The notes under the pieces: model-generated
Database searches by the model: none
What the model was told of the DNA's origin: nothing
Seen by the model: only the letters and a program-made list of their open reading frames with translations
In this document: positions 44,042 through 52,479 of the stretch, in pieces
How positions within the stretch are numbered: position 1 is the stretch's first letter
How the letters are laid out: each line of letters starts with the position of its first letter
Source: Poseidonocella pacifica
GTDB lineage: Bacteria > Pseudomonadota > Alphaproteobacteria > Rhodobacterales > Rhodobacteraceae
Assembly: GCF_900111875.1 (NCBI RefSeq)
Contig: NZ_FOJU01000003.1
Location: 558,001-622,000 of the forward strand
DNA: 64,000 nt
Reading direction: 5' to 3'
Made by a program: the position numbers and the translations under genes

Positions 44042-45209
44042 CAGCCGCCATCAGGCCACGCAGGAAGCGCTGAAGGTTTGCGGCGACAAGCATGGCCACA
44101 GCATCAGCCCGGAGTTCACCGGCTGGTCGGGTCACTTTGAAAAGCTGACCACCCAGATTGCCGGCCGCACCGAAGCCGATATCATGCAGGTCAACTGGCC
44201 CTGGCTGTCGATCTATTCCGCCGACGGTACCGGGCTGGCCGACCTCAAGGAGTTGTCGGACAAGATCGACCTGTCCAACTGGGATGAGGCCCAGATCGAA
44301 GCCGGTTCGATGAAGGGCAAACTCAACGGTCTGCCCGTCTCCACCACGGGGCGTCTCTTTGTTTTCAACGAAACCGCGTGGGAAAAGGCCGGGCTGGATC
44401 TGCCAAAGACATGGGATGATCTGATCGCGGCGGGCCCGGTGTTCGCGGAGAAGCTCGGCGAGGATCACTATCCGTTCGAAGCCGCAGGGCTTGATGCCGC
44501 TCTCGTCGTGACGCTCTACGGCACGCAGAAGACCGGCAAGCCGTTGATCGACCCCGACACGAACGAAATCGCATGGTCGATGGATGAACTGACCGAGGCG
44601 ATCACCTTCTACAAGAGCCTGGTCGACAACCACGTGATCCCGTCGTGGAAAGCTGTCGCCGCCGCTGGCAACGTCCCTCTCCATGAGAAGCCGGAATGGT
44701 CCGACGGGCGCATCGCGGGCACCTATCAGTGGGATTCGACCTACTTCAAGATCTCCGACCCGCTGCAGGATGGCCAAAATCTCGTCTACACCGACCTGCT
44801 GAGCCAAGAGGGCCAGAAAACCCCCGGCATCTATCGCAAGGCCTCCATGGTGTTCTCAATCTCGGCGAACTCCGAAAAGAAAGAGGCCGCAGCGGAGATC
44901 CTCAATTGCCTGCTCAATGAGCCGGAGGGTGTGGCGGCGCTTGGATCGACGCGCGGGGTTCCGGCGTCGAAAACAGCGCGCGAGCAACTCCTCGAAGTCA
45001 ACGCTATCGATGCGATCCAGACCGAGGCACAAGACCGCGTGATCAACGCAAAGGGCCCCGGCATCCACCCGATGATGGAGTTCCCCGACGTGCGCTCCGC
45101 CATGCAGGATAATCTGGAGTTGTTCGCCTATGGCGAGATCGACGCCGAAACTGCGGCCGAAGAGATGATCTACGCAATCAACGAGGCGCTCGACGACATC
45201 AAGTCCTGA
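43944..45209 (+). CDS. togB: Periplasmic oligogalacturonide-binding protein, TogB-like
   Basis: This 421-residue secreted binding protein has a signal peptide at residues 1 to about 22 (ILALALTTTALATTSSA). The mature start LRMSWWGGDSRHQATQEAL and the stretch ADIMQVNWPWLSIYS resemble TogB of pectinolytic enterobacteria. AGGGAGGAA just upstream of ATG 43944 is the strongest ribosome site of the operon, suiting a highly expressed binding protein. It overlaps the tail of the ATPase frame. A hairpin at 45219 follows. Confidence 0.88.
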   Translation: MTTRTILALALTTTALATTSSAEELRMSWWGGDSRHQATQEALKVCGDKHGHSISPEFTGWSGHFEKLTTQIAGRTEADIMQVNWPWLSIYSADGTGLADLKELSDKIDLSNWDEAQIEAGSMKGKLNGLPVSTTGRLFVFNETAWEKAGLDLPKTWDDLIAAGPVFAEKLGEDHYPFEAAGLDAALVVTLYGTQKTGKPLIDPDTNEIAWSMDELTEAITFYKSLVDNHVIPSWKAVAAAGNVPLHEKPEWSDGRIAGTYQWDSTYFKISDPLQDGQNLVYTDLLSQEGQKTPGIYRKASMVFSISANSEKKEAAAEILNCLLNEPEGVAALGSTRGVPASKTAREQLLEVNAIDAIQTEAQDRVINAKGPGIHPMMEFPDVRSAMQDNLELFAYGEIDAETAAEEMIYAINEALDDIKS

Positions 45210-45218
45210 GCAAATCCA

Positions 45219-45242
45219 AAGGCCGGGTTCGCGCCCGGCCTT
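45219..45242 (+). terminator. Hairpin between togB and the GH28-GH105 gene
   Basis: AAGGCCGGG pairs perfectly with CCCGGCCTT across the loop TTCGCG, ten bases after the togB stop. Only a C-rich stretch and TTA follow, so it is probably a partial terminator or an mRNA-stabilising stem that sets togB above the downstream enzymes. Confidence 0.6.
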
Positions 45243-45265
45243 CCCCCTTACGAACGGAACGATCC

Positions 45266-47869
45266 ATGTCGAGCTTACGTGTTCTCGCGGCAACCCCGAG
45301 AACCCTCTCCTTCCTTGCGGCCCCGGCCGATGCCCGCCACAGCCTTGAGACCCCGCTGAGCTGGGTGCTTGAGACGGCGGAGGGCACCCTCGTAGCGCAA
45401 GGCGCAATGCGTAAGGTCGTGCTCTTCGTCGAGGGGCTGGAGCCGGGCTGCGACTATCGGCTCGTCACGCCGTTGGGCACGATTTCCGGAACCACCCGCC
45501 CTTGTGCCGGGCTGGTCGAGGCGGCCGAGTTAGGCGTTCATCAGACCAACCCCGACAACGGTCCAGCCCTCACCCGCGCGATCGGCGCCGTACCGCCGGG
45601 GGGGACCCTGCGCCTGCCCGCCGGGCGATATCTCAGCGGGCCGATCTTTCTCAAACGCGACATGACGCTCTATCTAGAGAGCGGCGCGGAATTGGCCGCC
45701 ATCGGGGATCGCACCCACTGGCCGCGCCTGCCCGCGCGAGATGAGGCGGGCCGTGTGCTGGGCACTTGGGAAGGCCTGCCGGAGCCTTGTTATGCCGCGC
45801 TCATCACGGCGGTGGATTGCACGCGCCTCGCCCTCACCGGAGGGGGCACCATCGACGGCGGGGGCGACCGGGGCGACTGGTGGTCCTGGCCCAAGGAAAC
45901 CCGCGACGGCGCGCGGCGGCCCCGGACGGTGCACCTTGCCCATAGTGATTGCGTCACGGTAAGCGGCCTGACGATCCGCAACTCGCCCTCGTGGACGGTC
46001 CACCCTTACCGCTGCCGCGACCTGCATTTTTCCGCTCTGCGGATCGAGAACCCGCCCAACAGCCCCAATACCGACGGGCTCAACCCCGAAAGCTGTGAGC
46101 GGGTGGAGATCACCGGCGTTGCTTTTTCTGTGGGGGACGACTGCATCGCGATCAAGGCGGGCAAGCGCGCGCCGGACGAGACTGAGCATCTTGCCCCCAC
46201 CCGCGACGTCGCCATAGCGCATTGCCGGATGGAGCGCGGCCACGGAGCCGTTGTGATCGGCTCTGAGATGTCCGGCGGGGTGCATGATGTCGAGATCGCG
46301 CATTGCGACTTTATCGCCACCGACCGGGGCTTGCGGATTAAAACGCGGCGCGGGCGCGGCGGAGAGGTCTCTGGCATCCGGCTCCGCGACACCGCCATGC
46401 AGGATGTGCCCACCCCGCTCGCCATCAACGCCTTCTATTTCTGCGATCCCGACGGCAAGGACGACTGGGTGCAATCCCGCGTGCCCGCGCCCGTCACGGA
46501 GACGACCCCCACGATCCGCGACATCACCCTGACGCGCGTGACGGCGCGTGGTGTCTCACTGGCCGGGGCCGCCCTGCTCGGCCTGCCCGAAGCGCCAATC
46601 GAGGGGGTGCGCCTGTCGGAGTGCTCCCTGACCTTCGCGCCGGATGCCCGGCCCGATGTACCGCTCATGGCGCTCGGGGTGCCCCCCGTTCGACATGCCC
46701 GCATCACCGCGCAATTCGCCCAAGTCACGGGCACCATAGCGGACATGCCCCCAGACAAGGATCCCGCTCACATGCTGATGGAGTATTTCGACGCCTACGC
46801 GCGCAATCACCGGCCCTATAAAGGCGGGGCATGGTGCTATGAAGACGGGCTTGTCTATCGCGGGCTGGAATTGCTCCATCGCGCCACGGGAGAGGCCCGC
46901 TGGCTCGATCACATCATCCGCCTCGCCGACGCCCAGATCGGAACCGGACCATCGCTCGCCGGCTATGACCCGAGCGATTACAACATCGACAACATCCTGT
47001 CTGGTCGCACGCTGCTCTACCTGCATCAGGTCACGGGCGAGACGCGCTACATCGCGGCGGCGCAGCTTCTGGGCCGCCAGCTTGCGCAGCATCCCCGCAC
47101 CCGGTCCGGCGTCTATTGGCACAAGCTCCGCTATCCGTGGCAGGTCTGGCTCGACGGGCTCTACATGGGCCCGCCCTTTCAGATCGGACTTGGCCAGCAT
47201 CTGCGGGATGACCGGATGATCACCGACGCAATCACCCAAGTCAGCACCGCGCTCGACATGGCTTTCGTAACGCGGACGGGGCTTTATGCCCATGCCGTCG
47301 ATGAGGCCCGCATGCAGCCCTGGGCCGACACCGACACCGGGCATTCTGGCGCGCACTGGGCGCGCGCGATCGGCTGGCTCGCCATGGCGCTGGTCGATAT
47401 CGCGGAACTCACCAGCACCCCCGAATTCGCCCCGCTGGCGGCGCGCAGTCGGGCGCTTTTCGATCGGATCGCAGCCCTGCAACAGCCCGGCGGCCTCTGG
47501 CTTCAAGTGATCGACCAGCCTGCCCTGCCCGGCAACTATGAGGAAACCTCCGCGTCGGCGATGTTCGTCTATGCCCTGCTCAGAGCGTCGGAACTGGGCC
47601 TTTGGCGCGGGGATGCGGAGCCTCTGGCGCGGTGCCTGCTTGAGCGGGCCGTCAAACCAAAACCGGGCGGCGGTCTGGAGATGGTGGAGATCTGTCACGT
47701 AGCGGGGCTTGGCCCCTTCGAGGATCGCTTTCGCGACGGCTCGGCGGAATACTACCTTTCCGAACCGCTCTGTACCGATGATCCCAAGGGCGTCGGCCCC
47801 CTCATGATGGTCGAGGCGACCCGCATCCTGCAAGCGGAGCGCCGGAGCGCTGCCTGTGCCGGGCAATAA
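45266..47869 (+). CDS. Fusion of GH28 polygalacturonase and GH105 unsaturated uronyl hydrolase
   Basis: This is an 867-residue bifunctional enzyme. Residues about 85-490 form a GH28 right-handed beta-helix with N268-T-D270, G290-D291-D292, G325-H326-G327 and R357-I-K359, the four catalytic motifs of polygalacturonases. Residues about 500-865 form a GH105 (alpha/alpha)6 barrel with WLDGLYMGPPF (candidate catalytic D630), YAHAVDEARMQPWAD and GHSGAHWARAIGWLAMALVD. No signal peptide is seen, so both domains should act on imported oligomers. GH28 would release galacturonate and GH105 would release DKI from unsaturated ends. Both domains look intact. Confidence 0.9.
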   Translation: MSSLRVLAATPRTLSFLAAPADARHSLETPLSWVLETAEGTLVAQGAMRKVVLFVEGLEPGCDYRLVTPLGTISGTTRPCAGLVEAAELGVHQTNPDNGPALTRAIGAVPPGGTLRLPAGRYLSGPIFLKRDMTLYLESGAELAAIGDRTHWPRLPARDEAGRVLGTWEGLPEPCYAALITAVDCTRLALTGGGTIDGGGDRGDWWSWPKETRDGARRPRTVHLAHSDCVTVSGLTIRNSPSWTVHPYRCRDLHFSALRIENPPNSPNTDGLNPESCERVEITGVAFSVGDDCIAIKAGKRAPDETEHLAPTRDVAIAHCRMERGHGAVVIGSEMSGGVHDVEIAHCDFIATDRGLRIKTRRGRGGEVSGIRLRDTAMQDVPTPLAINAFYFCDPDGKDDWVQSRVPAPVTETTPTIRDITLTRVTARGVSLAGAALLGLPEAPIEGVRLSECSLTFAPDARPDVPLMALGVPPVRHARITAQFAQVTGTIADMPPDKDPAHMLMEYFDAYARNHRPYKGGAWCYEDGLVYRGLELLHRATGEARWLDHIIRLADAQIGTGPSLAGYDPSDYNIDNILSGRTLLYLHQVTGETRYIAAAQLLGRQLAQHPRTRSGVYWHKLRYPWQVWLDGLYMGPPFQIGLGQHLRDDRMITDAITQVSTALDMAFVTRTGLYAHAVDEARMQPWADTDTGHSGAHWARAIGWLAMALVDIAELTSTPEFAPLAARSRALFDRIAALQQPGGLWLQVIDQPALPGNYEETSASAMFVYALLRASELGLWRGDAEPLARCLLERAVKPKPGGGLEMVEICHVAGLGPFEDRFRDGSAEYYLSEPLCTDDPKGVGPLMMVEATRILQAERRSAACAGQ

Positions 47870-49127
47870 CACGCCCCCGCGACACCAGATCCTGAGCGGG
47901 CGGGACCTGCACGGCACCGCGCTCGCCCCCATCTGGCACCCGGTTGCGGCACCGCCCGCACCTGCGGACATCACCGTTGATCCCACCGCGCCGCCCGATC
48001 CGCCGAGCTGCGTCCGCACCCTGCAAGGGGCGATTGACCTGCTTCTGTTGCTCGGTGCCTCGGCCCCCTGCCACATTGCCCTCACCCCCGGCTTTCACGA
48101 AGGGCCGGTGCATATCCCCGCCGAAGCGCCCCCGCTGCGCATCACCGGCGCAGGGCAGGAGAGGACCGTTCTCGCCGCGCGCATCGACGCCGCCATGAGC
48201 GGATGCGACTATGCCCAGAGGTTCGCGGCACTTGCCGCCTGCACGGCCCTGCCCCTGCGCGCGGCTTTCGCCCGGATCGCCGCCCGCGAACGGATCGGCA
48301 CGGGAAATTCCGCCGTGCTCCGTGTTGCGCGCGATGACACGCGCCTCAGCCATTTCACGATCCGCAACGACTATGCCTGCGACCGCACCGACGCCGCTCC
48401 TCCGGGGGCCGAACCCGATGCCGAGGGCCGCTTTGCCCAAGGCCAGCATCAGGCCGTCGCGCTTCACATCGCGGGGGCCGACCGGGTGCACCTTTGCGGC
48501 CTCTATCTCTCCAGCTTTCAGGACACGCTCTACCTCCAGGCTCCTCGCACGGGCATCGCGCGTGCCCTGTTCGAGAGTTGCTGTATCGAGGGTGATGTGG
48601 ATTTCATCTTTGGCGGTGCCACGGCCCTCTTCGAGCGATGCGAAATCCGAACTCGCGGCGCACGTGGCGCGCAAAGCTGGGCCACTGCCCCAAGCACGTC
48701 ACTCCACCTTCCTCATGGATTCGTCTTTGCCCGGTGCGACTTTACCCACGACGGCGCGGAGGCCGGACGCGATGGCCGGTCCTTCCTCGGGCGGCAGTGG
48801 TTCGAAGGGGTCCGCGCCTCCCCCTATGGCGCGGAGGGCGCTGGCTTTGAGTGCCGGGCGGGCGACGTGAACCGCCTTGCCCCACCGCTCGGCTGGATCA
48901 GCCGCCAAACCCTTGAGGCTGTCGGCAAATGTCATCTCCGCGACTGCACCATCGGGGACCATATCGCGGCATCCCCGTGGGACGATTGGGCAAGCAAAGG
49001 ACCGCGCTACCGACCCGTTCAGATCCGAGCGCGCGATTTCCTGAAGGGGCTCGGCCCGTGGCTGTCACGCAACGGGCTCGACTATGGCTGGATGAACCCC
49101 GAAGAGGTCTGGCTTTCAGTTGACTAA
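47856..49127 (+). CDS. Pectin methylesterase (carbohydrate esterase family 8)
   Basis: The protein has 423 residues. CE8 signatures are HQAVALHI (Q199), SSFQDTLYL (catalytic acid D223), GDVDFIFGGATALFE (nucleophile D249) and SFLGRQW (substrate Arg). They lie on a beta-helix with N-terminal insertions, as in the PemB-like group. No signal peptide or lipobox is visible, so it probably demethylates oligomers inside the cell. The start is GTG 47856, with GGAG nine bases upstream; it overlaps the fusion enzyme gene by 14 bases. It is the last gene of the operon. Confidence 0.88.
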   Translation: MPGNNTPPRHQILSGRDLHGTALAPIWHPVAAPPAPADITVDPTAPPDPPSCVRTLQGAIDLLLLLGASAPCHIALTPGFHEGPVHIPAEAPPLRITGAGQERTVLAARIDAAMSGCDYAQRFAALAACTALPLRAAFARIAARERIGTGNSAVLRVARDDTRLSHFTIRNDYACDRTDAAPPGAEPDAEGRFAQGQHQAVALHIAGADRVHLCGLYLSSFQDTLYLQAPRTGIARALFESCCIEGDVDFIFGGATALFERCEIRTRGARGAQSWATAPSTSLHLPHGFVFARCDFTHDGAEAGRDGRSFLGRQWFEGVRASPYGAEGAGFECRAGDVNRLAPPLGWISRQTLEAVGKCHLRDCTIGDHIAASPWDDWASKGPRYRPVQIRARDFLKGLGPWLSRNGLDYGWMNPEEVWLSVD

Positions 49128-49140
49128 AGCAGATGCAGAC

Positions 49141-49162
49141 GGGGCGCCCCGCAAGGCACCCC
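49141..49162. terminator. Stem-loop between convergent CE8 and decarboxylase genes
   Basis: GGGGCGCC pairs with GGCACCCC (one G-U) around a six-base loop in the 43-base gap between the two stop codons. It could serve both strands. No T-run follows. Confidence 0.45.
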
Positions 49163-49170
49163 GACTGGGA

Positions 49171-50343
49171 TCAGAGAACGACCACGTCCAGCGGCGGGAA
49201 ACCGTTGAAGCCCACGCTCGCGTAGGTCGTGGTGTAGGCGCCGCAGTTGCGGATCACGATCCGGTCCCCGGCCTTGAGATCGGCCGGCAGGTTCACGGGC
49301 CGCTTCTCATAGAGAATGTCCGCGCTGTCGCAGGACGGTCCGGCAAGCACGCAAGGCCCGGTCTCACCGCCATCGCGGGTGGTGAGGAACTTGTAGCGGA
49401 TCGCTTCGTCCATCGTCTCGGCGAGGCCGGAGAACTTGCCGATGTCGAGATAGACCCACCGGTGCAGATCGCTTTCCTGCTTGCGCGACACCAACAGCAC
49501 TTCGGCCACGATATGCCCGGCTTCGGCAACCATGCCCCGGCCCGGCTCCGCCATGATGCGGGGCACATCGCCAAAACGGGCGTGCACCTGTTCCATCACC
49601 GCGGCGGCATAGCCACGGGGCGCTTCGACCGGCGCATCGTAGAAGGCGGGGAAACCGCCGCCGATGTTGAGCAGGTCAAGGTCGTGCCCCGCCGCCTTGG
49701 CGTTGTTCCAAAGGATCGCGACCTGATCCAGAACCGGGCCCCACATGGCGGCCTTGCGGGTCTGGGAGCCGACGTGGAACGACAGGCCAACGGGCCGCAG
49801 GCCAAGCGCAACAGCGCGGTCAAGCAGGCCGGGAAGCGCAGAGGGCGCACAGCCAAACTTGCGGGACAGGGGCCAATCGGCGGAGGAATTCTCGACGATC
49901 ACCCGCAGATAGACCTGCGCGCCCGGTGCATGAACGGCAATCTTCTCAAGCTCTTCCTCGGCGTCCGCCGCGAACAGAACCACACCGACGGAGCGCGCGA
50001 ACGCAATGTCGGAGCCGCGTTTCACCGTGTTGCCGAAGGAGATATCCTCGGCATGAGCGCCCTGCTGAAGGCACAGTTCGATCTCGGCCCGGCTGGCCGC
50101 GTCAAAGTGACAGCCGCGCTCAACCAGAAGGCGGATAACTTCGGGCTCGGGGTTCGCTTTCACCGCATAGTGGATCGCGGCACGGCCAAGGCCACCGGCC
50201 AGCGCGTCATACTGCTGGGCAACGCGATCGAGGCTCAGGACAAGCGTCGGACGGTCGAATTCGTGCGTCGCGATGTAGTTGAGCGCCTCATCGGGCAGGA
50301 ATACGGGATCGGCCACGGCGGAGCCGTAGAATGAAACGGTCAT
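49171..50343 (-). CDS. Type III PLP-dependent ornithine/lysine decarboxylase
   Basis: This 390-residue alanine-racemase-fold decarboxylase makes putrescine and/or cadaverine. The PLP lysine is K62 in HYAVKANPEP. Phosphate is held by GGG 228-230 and EPGR 266-269, and the active-site cysteine C338 is in GPSCDSAD. These features match eukaryote-like ornithine decarboxylases found in alphaproteobacteria. GGAG six bases upstream decides ATG 50343. A promoter candidate lies 124 bases upstream, leaving a long leader. Confidence 0.92.
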   Translation of the reverse strand: MTVSFYGSAVADPVFLPDEALNYIATHEFDRPTLVLSLDRVAQQYDALAGGLGRAAIHYAVKANPEPEVIRLLVERGCHFDAASRAEIELCLQQGAHAEDISFGNTVKRGSDIAFARSVGVVLFAADAEEELEKIAVHAPGAQVYLRVIVENSSADWPLSRKFGCAPSALPGLLDRAVALGLRPVGLSFHVGSQTRKAAMWGPVLDQVAILWNNAKAAGHDLDLLNIGGGFPAFYDAPVEAPRGYAAAVMEQVHARFGDVPRIMAEPGRGMVAEAGHIVAEVLLVSRKQESDLHRWVYLDIGKFSGLAETMDEAIRYKFLTTRDGGETGPCVLAGPSCDSADILYEKRPVNLPADLKAGDRIVIRNCGAYTTTYASVGFNGFPPLDVVVL

Positions 50344-50466
50344 GAGCATCTCCATAGGACCGGGCCCTTGCGGACCACTAGACATCGAAGGGAGACGTTA
50401 CCGTCGCTGCGTAAACTCGAGAGGCGAGCCACCGGCCAGAGGCGCGTGCGTTGGCGTCTTACGGGC

Positions 50467-50495
50467 CAGATAGGGCGCAATGTGAGTCGGTGCAA
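50467..50495 (-). promoter_or_regulatory. Candidate promoter of the decarboxylase gene
   Basis: On the minus strand TTGCAC (50490-50495), 17 bases, then TATCTG (50467-50472). A transcript from here would carry a leader of about 117 bases. I see no clear uORF or riboswitch in it. Confidence 0.45.
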
Positions 50496-50541
50496 GAATT
50501 ATTTTGCCCCCTGCCGTTGCGCGCGGTGCATGGCTGATGCC

Positions 50542-51486
50542 CTATGGCCGGGCGAGCACGATTTCCGGCAGGATCGCAGCAACATCTTCTGCCGAACAAA
50601 GCTCCGTCGCATCGCTCATCACCGCGGCGCAGGCGGCGGCGGTACCAAGCCGCAGCGCCTCTTCGGGCGGCTGCCCCATGGCAAGCGCCTGGGCGAATCC
50701 CCCCATGAAGCTGTCGCCCGCCCCCACCGCGCTCACCACCTCGCGCCGGGGCGGTCTTGCATGAAATGCGCCCTCCGCGCCCCGCGACGCCAGCACCGAG
50801 CCCTCGGCCCCAAGCGCGAGGATGACATGCGCCGCGACGCACTCTGCCACAAGCCCGGCGGCAAGCTGCGCAAGGTCGGGCACCGAGGTGATCGCGCGCC
50901 CGGCCATCTCGCTGGCTTCCTGCCCGTCAAGCCGCAGGGCAAAGAGCGGCGCACGCGCCTCCCGCAGGGCAAGCATCGGCGCACCGGAGGTATCCACCAA
51001 CAGATCCCGCCCCCCGAGCACCGCCGCCAGACGGGCGGGAAAGGTGGCGGAAATCCCCGGCGGCTGGCTCCCGCTCAGCACAACGAGCGCGCCCTCCGGC
51101 ACACCACCACCCAGATCCGCCAGAAGCGCGTCTTCCGCTGCGGGCGTCCATTCCGGCCCCGGCAGGACAAAGCGATATTGCCCGCCCCGCTCGGTATCGC
51201 GCACCGCGAGGCTCATCCGTGTCTCCCCCGGTGCCTCATAACGGCGACAGGAGATTCCCTCCGCCGCCAGCAACTCCGCCATCCGCGCGCCGGTCGGCCC
51301 ACCCAGCGCGGCAAAGGCCGTAGCCTCGCCGCCAAGCCGCTTGATCGCGCGGGCCACGTTGATCCCGCCGCCTCCGGGGTCCGAGCGCGGCGCGGTACAG
51401 CGCAGCTTGCGATCAGGCACGATACCGGCCGCCGTGGACGAAAGATCCAGTGCCGGGTTCAGGGTCAGCGTCACGATGGGTCGCAT
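50542..51486 (-). CDS. PfkB-family hexose-phosphate kinase (1-phosphofructokinase-like)
   Basis: The 314-residue ribokinase-fold enzyme has VTLTLNPALDLS at the start, the substrate motif DPGGGGINVARAIKRLGG, and GAGDSFMGGFAQAL with the catalytic Asp. This is the FruK/PfkB/LacC subgroup, so the substrate is a phosphorylated hexose (fructose 1-P, fructose 6-P or tagatose 6-P). No PTS gene nearby settles which. ATG 51486 follows TTGGAGC at six bases; the upstream frame would run into the trcR terminator. It stands alone. Confidence 0.88.
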   Translation of the reverse strand: MRPIVTLTLNPALDLSSTAAGIVPDRKLRCTAPRSDPGGGGINVARAIKRLGGEATAFAALGGPTGARMAELLAAEGISCRRYEAPGETRMSLAVRDTERGGQYRFVLPGPEWTPAAEDALLADLGGGVPEGALVVLSGSQPPGISATFPARLAAVLGGRDLLVDTSGAPMLALREARAPLFALRLDGQEASEMAGRAITSVPDLAQLAAGLVAECVAAHVILALGAEGSVLASRGAEGAFHARPPRREVVSAVGAGDSFMGGFAQALAMGQPPEEALRLGTAAACAAVMSDATELCSAEDVAAILPEIVLARP

Positions 51487-51494
51487 GGTTGCTC

Positions 51495-51533
51495 CAAAGA
51501 AAAACCCCCGGACGGGCATAGCCATCCGGGGGT
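51495..51533 (-). terminator. Intrinsic terminator of trcR
   Basis: On the minus strand ACCCCCGGA pairs with TCCGGGGGT (loop of 12) and is followed by TTTTTCTTT. It lies 64 bases past the trcR stop and just upstream of the PfkB gene. Confidence 0.85.
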
Positions 51534-51596
51534 CACTCTAGGGCATAGACGCCGCGCCTCAAGCCCGGAGGGCGCGCGCGGATCAGCTACCTCGGA

Positions 51597-52355
51597 TCAG
51601 GGCTGTTCGTCGTCGTCGTCACTGCTCTCCGGCAGGTTGAAGAAGGTGGCGGCATCCGGCACGGGGCCGCTGTTGATGTCGTCATCCTCGTCGGAGTTGT
51701 CATCGGACAGGCTGAAGGTTTCCAGCCCTTCGATCGCCGTCGGGATGCGCGGCTCGGTCGACATGCCAAGGCTCTGCTCGGTGGAGACCAGCTTGCGCCG
51801 CTCGTCGTCCGTCATGACCGCGCCTTCGGCCTCGCGCCGCTTGGCGGCCTTTTGCACGGCGGCGTCAAGCTCGGTCTGTTTGCACAGCCCAAGCGCAACC
51901 GGATCAATCGGCTGGATGTTGGAAATGTTCCAGTGCGTCCGCTCGCGGATCGACTGGATCGTCGGCTTGGTGGTGCCGACCAGCTTGCCGATCTGACCAT
52001 CGGTCAGTTCAGGGTGGAACTTGACCAGCCAGAGGATCGACGCGGGGCGGTCCTGACGCTTGGACAGCGGCGTATACCGCGGCCCACGTCGCTTTTCCTC
52101 GCCCGCCGCAGCCGGGTTGAACTTCAGCCGCAGCTGGTACAGCGGATCCTTCTCGGCCTTGTCGATCTCGGATTGCTCAAGCTGGTTGTTGGCGATCGGA
52201 TCAAAGCCCTTCACCCCCGAGGCAACATCCCCGTCGGCGATGCCCTGAACCTCAAGCTCGTGCATCCCGACGAAATCCGCGATCTGCTTGAAGGACAGTG
52301 TCGTGTTGTCCACCAGCCAGACAGCCGTCGCTCTCGCCATGATCGGTTTTGCCAT
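51597..52355 (-). CDS. trcR: Cell cycle transcriptional regulator TrcR (DUF1013)
   Basis: The 252 residues are recognised by the DUF1013 opening MAKPIMARATAVWLVDNTTLSF. Two helix-turn-helix-like regions follow (about 20-45 and 105-135: ILWLVKFHPELTDGQIGKLVGTTKPTIQSI), then HWNISNIQPIDPVALGLC. The C-terminal tail is strongly acidic (Asp/Ser/Glu). TrcR is an alphaproteobacterial DNA-binding protein tied to RNA polymerase and cell-cycle control. It is divergent from the RNase T2 gene. Confidence 0.93.
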   Translation of the reverse strand: MAKPIMARATAVWLVDNTTLSFKQIADFVGMHELEVQGIADGDVASGVKGFDPIANNQLEQSEIDKAEKDPLYQLRLKFNPAAAGEEKRRGPRYTPLSKRQDRPASILWLVKFHPELTDGQIGKLVGTTKPTIQSIRERTHWNISNIQPIDPVALGLCKQTELDAAVQKAAKRREAEGAVMTDDERRKLVSTEQSLGMSTEPRIPTAIEGLETFSLSDDNSDEDDDINSGPVPDAATFFNLPESSDDDDEQP

Positions 52356-52479
52356 CGTTGATCTCCTAACGCATATCTTTCCCGTCGCCTGGAAGGGCGG
52401 TCCCGGGGGCCGGGACGGTTTCCGTTGTCGGGGAACTCCGGCGCTATATAGTGATCCCGAAGGTCAATGGAAAGCGAAA

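Noticed and set aside
46556-48085. 509-residue open frame on the minus strand
   Set aside because: It lies antisense to the GH28-GH105 and CE8 genes, whose catalytic motifs are intact. The translation is Arg/Gly-rich without a family pattern: a GC-rich shadow.
30924-49127. Pectin locus as a recent mobile island
   Set aside because: I saw no integrase, transposase, tRNA boundary or flanking direct repeats, and base composition looks like the neighbours. Horizontal origin cannot be excluded but is not shown.
49120-50334. 404-residue plus-strand frame
   Set aside because: Antisense to the decarboxylase gene, which has all its PLP residues. Rejected as a shadow.
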